Assembly: GCA_028823175.1 (NCBI GenBank)
Contig: JAPKBZ010000043.1
Span: 1-34,865 of the forward strand
DNA from: Myxococcota bacterium
Lineage (GTDB): Bacteria; Myxococcota_A; UBA9160; UBA4427
Reading direction: 5' to 3'
DNA length: 34,865 nt
This document shows, in pieces, positions 30,899 to 34,865 of the stretch. The translations under genes and the position numbers were made by a program. Below the pieces are notes generated by a model. That model ran no database searches. It was not told the DNA's origin and worked only from the letters and a program-made list of their open reading frames with translations. Position 1 is the stretch's first letter. Each line of letters begins with the position of its first letter.

Positions 30899-31754
30899 GA
30901 GAAGTCATTCCCCCGCTCCCGGGCTGGGCACCCATCATTATATCCCCCGCCGTTTTCATCTCATCCAAAAGAATATCCAGGGTCGGTACATCCCGGTCCC
31001 ACTCAACACAAACGGGAACATCAGGAAAGAGACGAACAGCTTCGGCATAGAGATTCCAGACCGGCTCCACCACCGGGCTGCCGTGGGCGTCAACCAAGTA
31101 GTGTTCGTGATCATCATGACCCGCCAGATGCATCTGAGCCACTCTTTCACGGGGGAGCCCGCGAAGGAACTCAAGGGCATCGAAGTCGTGATTCCTGGAA
31201 TTGACGTAAAGGTTGTTGATATCCAGCAGCAGCAGACAATCGGCGGCCTCGAGTACCCGGACAACGAACTCGAGCTCGCTCATATCGGAAGCCTTGAACG
31301 CTGCATAGCCCGATGAATTTTCAACCAGCATTCGCCCGCCCAGACGATCCTGCACCTCGCCAATACGCGCGACCAGAGTGTCGGCCGCCTCGTCGTTGAA
31401 CGGGAGGGGAAGGAGTTCGTGATGGTGACGCCCGCCCGAAGAGGTCCAGGCCAGGTGCTCCGAGAGCCAGGCCGGCTCGAAGCGGTCGACCAAACCCATC
31501 ACCGCGTCGAGATAGCGGGCGTCCAGGGGATCCGCCGAACCCAGGGACATTCCCACACCGTGAAAGACCAGGGGATAACGCTCGGCGATTAATTCGAGCT
31601 GACGAATCGGCAACCCGTCGCCATGCGCATAATTGTCGAGCAAAACCTCCAGCCATGGAACCTGACCCGTACCGGCGAGCAACTCATCGTAGTGGCGACT
31701 ACGCAGGCCGAGGCCGACCCCACGGATGACCTGTTTTTCTTCGACGCCCGTCAT
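30888..31754 (-). CDS. bufB: DUF692 multinuclear iron enzyme for bufferin cysteine modification (BufB/MbnB family)
   Basis: 288 residues from the ATG at 31754, with GGAG 10 nt upstream; an in-frame TTG 9 codons earlier is less likely. It has the TIM-barrel fold of the DUF692/MbnB/TglH family. Putative metal ligands and neighbours: VFHGVG (His65), SEHLAW (Glu99, His100), LVENSS (Glu145), LLLDINNLYVNSRNH (Asp178, Asn180-181, His189), MHLAGH (His209, His213), VDAHG (Asp222, His224) and CVEWD (Glu251). Family enzymes use two or three iron ions and oxygen to convert Cys into oxazolone-thioamide or thiooxazole. It starts the cluster and overlaps bufC by 11 nt. The upstream 278 nt, shared with a divergent NTF2-like gene, should hold the promoter. 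Confidence 0.93.
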   Translation of the reverse strand: MTGVEEKQVIRGVGLGLRSRHYDELLAGTGQVPWLEVLLDNYAHGDGLPIRQLELIAERYPLVFHGVGMSLGSADPLDARYLDAVMGLVDRFEPAWLSEHLAWTSSGGRHHHELLPLPFNDEAADTLVARIGEVQDRLGGRMLVENSSGYAAFKASDMSELEFVVRVLEAADCLLLLDINNLYVNSRNHDFDALEFLRGLPRERVAQMHLAGHDDHEHYLVDAHGSPVVEPVWNLYAEAVRLFPDVPVCVEWDRDVPTLDILLDEMKTAGDIMMGAQPGSGGMTSHAS

Positions 31755-32032
31755 CCTGAAAAATCTCCTCGCGGCCAACAACTCGACCGCGATAAATTAG
31801 CGGCCCCTTGTGGTGGGGGCGAATCCCAAGGTCCCGAGACCGCGCCAGCGAAACGCGACGAGATACATCTTCGCGGAGTATTCGAGCCCTCCCGGAAAAA
31901 TAGATTGGAAATGAGTAGTGTGTTTCGTAGCCCTTCGCTCCGATGCATGCATGGGAGGGCCTGAGGATAGGTCGCATGCCGCGAGTCAAGGGGAAGCGGA
32001 AAATGGGAAGCGGGAAAGGGGAAAGGGCAACA
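31755..32032. promoter_or_regulatory. Divergent intergenic region between bufB and the NTF2-like gene
   Basis: 278 nt that must carry both promoters. Seen in it: the palindrome GGTCCCGAGACC at 31830-31841, the palindrome ATGCATGCAT at 31943-31952, and a purine-rich stretch with a repeated GGGAAGCGG element just before the NTF2-like ATG (about 31989-32028). No consensus sigma-70 pair or known metal-regulator box stands out. Confidence 0.4.
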
Positions 32033-32515
32033 ATGCAACCGGATGACCTGAAGGGACTCCTCGACAAGCAGGCGATCAGCGAGGTGCTCTACAACTACGC
32101 AGCGGGCTGCGACCAACGAGACTGGGAACTCTTCCGTGGCTGCTTCTGCGACGAGGTCGAGATCGATCTCTCGAGTTGGAATGGCAACCCACCCACGAGC
32201 TTGCCCCTCGATACTTGGGTGGAAGGCGTCCGCTCCGGACTTTCAGGCTTCGACGCCACCCAGCATCTGAGCGGGAACCACCTCGTGGAGGTGAACGGCG
32301 AGGAGGCCCGCGCCACATCGAATATCCAGGCGAGTCATATGCTCGGCCAGGAACGGGTGGTGCTGGGCGGCTGGTACGATACCCGACTGGTTCGGCAGGC
32401 CGGCCGATGGCGCATCGCCCGAAGCCAGTTGAATATCACCTGGCGGGAAGGACGCGAGGAACTCTTCGCCGAAGCCGCCGCGCGAATGGTGCCCCCCGGC
32501 AACGGGACTCCCTGA
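32033..32515 (+). CDS. NTF2/SnoaL-like domain protein
   Basis: 160 residues from the ATG at 32033; the frame reaches 30 codons further back through a basic, low-complexity stretch (VKGKRKMGSGKG) that is unlikely to be coding. The single domain is a SnoaL/NTF2 cone fold. LLDKQAISEVLYNYAAGCDQRDWELFRGCFCDEVEIDLSS is the typical opening with conserved Tyr and Asp, and GRWRIARSQLNITWREG is the closing strand. Members are ketosteroid-isomerase-like enzymes, dehydratases or ring-hydroxylating-dioxygenase small-subunit relatives, and most have no assigned reaction. A GGGAAAGGG element precedes the ATG. It is divergent from the bufferin genes, with no evident functional tie. Confidence 0.86.
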   Translation: MQPDDLKGLLDKQAISEVLYNYAAGCDQRDWELFRGCFCDEVEIDLSSWNGNPPTSLPLDTWVEGVRSGLSGFDATQHLSGNHLVEVNGEEARATSNIQASHMLGQERVVLGGWYDTRLVRQAGRWRIARSQLNITWREGREELFAEAAARMVPPGNGTP

Positions 32516-32610
32516 AAGTCCGGCCCCTCGTGCGCCCCCGACCACCGGGGGATGCGCCCAATTCCCCTGGGCCCTAGGAAGGTCCCCCCAGACGCACCCG
32601 TGCGCCGGGC

Positions 32611-34104
32611 TCAACCGCCGCCGAGCAATTCGGCCAATCCGCCCGGCCCCAGCAGCTTCCCATTCACGACCGGAACTCCTTGCTCGAACCGAAACTCGAT
32701 CTGATAGCGCCCGGCTTCCGGCTTCAGAATTCCGGCCCCGATAAGCTGCCCCAGGGCCATCTCACGCATGAACTGAGCCATCGCCAGAATCTCTTCGTCG
32801 GGCAGCCCGGGAGCTTCGGCGGACACGCTCTGGGCCAGGAAGAGATCGAGTCCGCCATGGAGGATCGGGGCAGGGATAGCGAATTCGGCGAAGGCTGCGA
32901 CGGTCGCCATTGCGGTCAACTCCCCGGCGAAGGCCCCGGGATCACTGCCATCGATGGTCAGCAGCCCCGTCGCCTCGAGCCGACCGTCAGGGCCATCGAT
33001 CTCAAAAGCCTCCACCCGCAACTCGGGCGAATTCGCCACGAGCGCCGGGATCCATTCTCGGAGCAAACTGGCCTCTAGTTCCGCCGACGTGCCTGGATCT
33101 TGTTCGGAAACGGCAAGCTGTCCAAGCGCCTCGCGAAAATCGACAAGGGTTCCGAGGTCAATGCCCTTGGCCGCGAGTCGCACGAGCCCCGGCCCGAGAA
33201 GGTGGGTCCCCACTTCGAGGCTGTCGACGCTCATGACGAGTCGCAGACGCTCAAGGCGCCTATCCGCACTTTTTAGATCGACCTGCAGACGAGCGCCTCG
33301 CGCGATCGCAACGGGCTCGGATAAGCCCGCACTCGAAATCCTGAGGTCACCGAGATCGATATCGATAGCCGAGGAATCGCGCTCATTGGGCGCCCGGCTG
33401 GCGTCGAAGGTCCCGAAGCTCGGCGCCCATCCGACCCTCGCTCCCGCGGACGCCTGGACCCAGCCGGGCCCGAGCTCGAAGGTCCCTTCGACCCGGCTAC
33501 CCGCCTCGCTCAATGCGCCGCGAAAGCCGAGCGTCGACGGGTCGAGGCTGGCCTCGAGTCCGGGCAATCGCAGACGCAATTCCCCCGACTGGACCCGGCC
33601 ACGACCCCCCCGAACGCCACCCTGTATGGCCAGAACCGCCGTCATTGCCTCTCCCTCAAGGGATCCGTCCGTGGACGCGAACGCCGGCGAACTCGCGTCG
33701 AGATCCAGGGTTCCGTCGATGTTCACCCTCACGATCAGATCCACCCCGGGTCCGCCCTCGACGGACCGAACTTGGCCACGCACTCGGGCCAAAACGGGAG
33801 GAAAGGGGAAGAAACCCGAGAACCACTCGGAGAGCGCGAGGGGACCGTGGACCCAATCCTGATCGACCTCGAGCAAAAGGGGCGCCCCGGCCGCCCCGGG
33901 GAGCCGAAATCGGGCGACCGCGGACGAACTGAAGAGCCCCCGATCAAAGTGCCCCTCAACGAGGTCGATTCCGGGCGCTTCCTCCCGCAAGCGCTCGATC
34001 AGCGGCGGGTAGGCGCGCTCTAGGGCAAAACCCACCAGAACCGGCAGGACGAAGAGAACCAGGGCCAGCCCCAGCCCGGCAGCGACGATCAATCCCCTCT
34101 TCAT
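32611..34104 (-). CDS. DUF945 (YdgA-like) family protein
   Basis: 497 residues from the ATG at 34104, with GGGGAGAG just upstream. The reading frame stays open 157 codons further upstream, but no family residue lies there. An N-terminal membrane anchor (GLIVAAGLGLALVLFVLPVLVGFALERAY) is followed by a large periplasmic beta-rich region. DUF945 features include LVEGHFDRGLFSSSAVARFRL near the start, DWVHGPLAL in the middle, and the closing YQIEFRFEQGVPVVNGKLL. The family is an uncharacterised group of envelope proteins with AsmA-like character. It is divergent from the SH3-domain gene. Confidence 0.88.
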   Translation of the reverse strand: MKRGLIVAAGLGLALVLFVLPVLVGFALERAYPPLIERLREEAPGIDLVEGHFDRGLFSSSAVARFRLPGAAGAPLLLEVDQDWVHGPLALSEWFSGFFPFPPVLARVRGQVRSVEGGPGVDLIVRVNIDGTLDLDASSPAFASTDGSLEGEAMTAVLAIQGGVRGGRGRVQSGELRLRLPGLEASLDPSTLGFRGALSEAGSRVEGTFELGPGWVQASAGARVGWAPSFGTFDASRAPNERDSSAIDIDLGDLRISSAGLSEPVAIARGARLQVDLKSADRRLERLRLVMSVDSLEVGTHLLGPGLVRLAAKGIDLGTLVDFREALGQLAVSEQDPGTSAELEASLLREWIPALVANSPELRVEAFEIDGPDGRLEATGLLTIDGSDPGAFAGELTAMATVAAFAEFAIPAPILHGGLDLFLAQSVSAEAPGLPDEEILAMAQFMREMALGQLIGAGILKPEAGRYQIEFRFEQGVPVVNGKLLGPGGLAELLGGG

Positions 34105-34184
34105 AGCTCTCCCCCCCCAAATAAACGGTGTAACCGCCGCACCATATCCCCTCAGCGCCCCCCCCTTCAACCGATAGAGAGACA

Positions 34185-34226
34185 AATTTCGACCTTTTTC
34201 CCCGAGCAGCGGGGCCGAACGAAATT
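34185..34226. repeat. Nested inverted repeat between DUF945 and SH3-domain genes
   Basis: An outer repeat AATTTCG (34185-34191) / CGAAATT (34220-34226) encloses an inner one, CCCCG (34200-34204) / CGGGG (34210-34214). It lies in the 168-nt divergent promoter region and could be an operator or a cruciform-prone site. A T run sits on the 5' side of the inner stem, not the 3' side, so it is not a plus-strand terminator. Confidence 0.45.
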
Positions 34227-34260
34227 CCGGAGCCGGGGGGAGTTCGTCCGCCGAAGCCTG

Positions 34261-34266
34261 TATCAT
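34261..34266 (+). promoter_or_regulatory. Candidate -10 element of the SH3-domain gene (possible leaderless start)
   Basis: TATCAT ends 6 nt before the ATG at 34273, and no Shine-Dalgarno lies between. The geometry is that of a leaderless transcript, as seen also before priA. There is no clear -35. Confidence 0.3.
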
Positions 34267-34272
34267 CTTGCC

Positions 34273-34848
34273 ATGCGGCGATTCATTCTCGTGCTTCTCC
34301 CCGTTCTGACCTTCGGCCTCGTGCTCCCCGCCCTTTCCACGGCTGCGGACAAGGGGTGGGTCCGCGGCGAAATCCGGCTGAATATCCGCACCGGACCCGG
34401 CACCCAGTTCAAGATCGTGGGAGTGGCCAAGACGGGCGACGGTGCCGAAATCATCGAGCGCGGAGATAACTGGACCAAGGTGCGCGTGTCCAGCGATGAC
34501 GGGAAGAATCGCGAGGGCTGGATCCCCGAGGGCTACCTCAACCCGGTGCCCCCACCCACCCTGCGACTCAGCCAAGCCGAGGCCCAGGTCTCACATCTGG
34601 GCACCGAACTCGAGGCGCTGCGCCAACAGGCCGAGGCACTGGGCATCACCGCCCGAGAGCTCGGTGAGCAGGAGAGTTCCCAGGCCGCCGAGATCGAGGA
34701 ATTAACCCGGGAGAATATTCGCCTAAGCGCAGGCGACCGCTACCCCGAATGGATCACCGGCGCCTCGATTCTCGCCGCGGGCATGTTGCTCGGTAGCCTT
34801 CTCCACCGGGCGTCAACCCGGCGCCAGCAAACTCGCATCCGCCTCTGA
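34273..34848 (+). CDS. SH3 domain, coiled-coil and membrane-anchor protein (TIGR04211-type)
   Basis: 191 residues. A signal peptide (FILVLLPVLTFGLVLPALSTA) is followed by a bacterial SH3 domain at about residues 26-93 with the telling LNIRTGPGTQFKIVG and WTKVRV segments and a closing GWIPEGYLN. A coiled coil runs from about 98 to 152 (SQAEAQVSHLGTELEALRQQ), and a C-terminal membrane helix (GASILAAGMLLGSLLHRA) at about 164-181 is followed by basic residues. This order is that of the TIGR04211 family, found in the envelope of proteobacteria and thought to act at the cell wall. The ATG has no Shine-Dalgarno; a TATCAT lies 6 nt upstream. Confidence 0.9.
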   Translation: MRRFILVLLPVLTFGLVLPALSTAADKGWVRGEIRLNIRTGPGTQFKIVGVAKTGDGAEIIERGDNWTKVRVSSDDGKNREGWIPEGYLNPVPPPTLRLSQAEAQVSHLGTELEALRQQAEALGITARELGEQESSQAAEIEELTRENIRLSAGDRYPEWITGASILAAGMLLGSLLHRASTRRQQTRIRL

Positions 34849-34865
34849 GCCGCGCGCCTGCCTTT

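Noticed and set aside
34105..34575. Upstream extension of the DUF945 frame to 654 residues
   Set aside because: It would overlap the SH3-domain gene antisense, while the ATG at 34104 has a good ribosome site followed by the membrane anchor.

Overview
This is a G+C-rich, gene-dense bacterial chromosomal window. It carries no phage, transposon or CRISPR array that I can recognise. I see 30 protein genes that I would defend, one further doubtful small ORF, and two tRNA genes. The mix suggests an aerobic Gram-negative bacterium: a periplasmic PQQ-haem c dehydrogenase, a TonB-dependent receptor, an RND/MMPL exporter, and DUF945, DUF2288, DUF2282, DUF4056 and DUF4399 proteins. The order priA-def-fmt-rsmB-rpe and the loose CoA-metabolism genes recall former deltaproteobacterial lineages (Myxococcota/Binatota type). 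That placement is inference; a marker-gene tree would decide it.

Layout. (a) 1-6965, plus strand: a quinohaemoprotein alcohol dehydrogenase cut by the window edge, a membrane-anchored alpha/beta-hydrolase-fold protein lacking the nucleophile serine, an exported dienelactone-hydrolase-like protein, and a GT-C glycosyltransferase fused to TPR repeats. (b) 7002-14074: a spermidine-synthase-like methyltransferase divergent from the housekeeping run priA, def, fmt, rsmB, rpe (replication restart, formyl-Met handling, rRNA methylation, pentose phosphate epimerase). (c) 14087-16447, minus: an RND-superfamily exporter. (d) 16599-19610: tRNA-Pro, an AT-richer nearly empty stretch, a small unknown gene overlapping a RidA gene, a CPBP protease, greA and tRNA-Asn. 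(e) 19811-27390: an ABM-domain protein, a MaoC hydratase, a DUF4399 protein, a DUF4056 lipoprotein, a 2OG-Fe(II) oxygenase, an exported TPR protein, a class III CoA-transferase, a DUF2288 protein and a crotonase. (f) 27419-31754, minus: a TonB receptor, then, beyond a strong terminator, a bufferin-type RiPP metallophore cluster (DUF692 enzyme, DUF2063 partner, DUF2282 precursor). (g) 32033-34848: an NTF2/SnoaL-like protein, a DUF945 protein and an SH3-coiled-coil-membrane protein.

The most notable system is the bufferin-like cluster. Its DUF692 iron enzyme and DUF2063 partner are predicted to modify cysteines of a 93-residue exported four-cysteine precursor, giving a periplasmic metal (copper) sequestering peptide. 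The precursor gene is last rather than first. A TonB receptor with a tandem 16-bp repeat in its leader lies directly downstream. Other points worth a second look are an apparent CTG start for fmt, an Ala at the nucleophile elbow of one hydrolase-fold protein, and hairpins that span the stop codons of convergent gene pairs.
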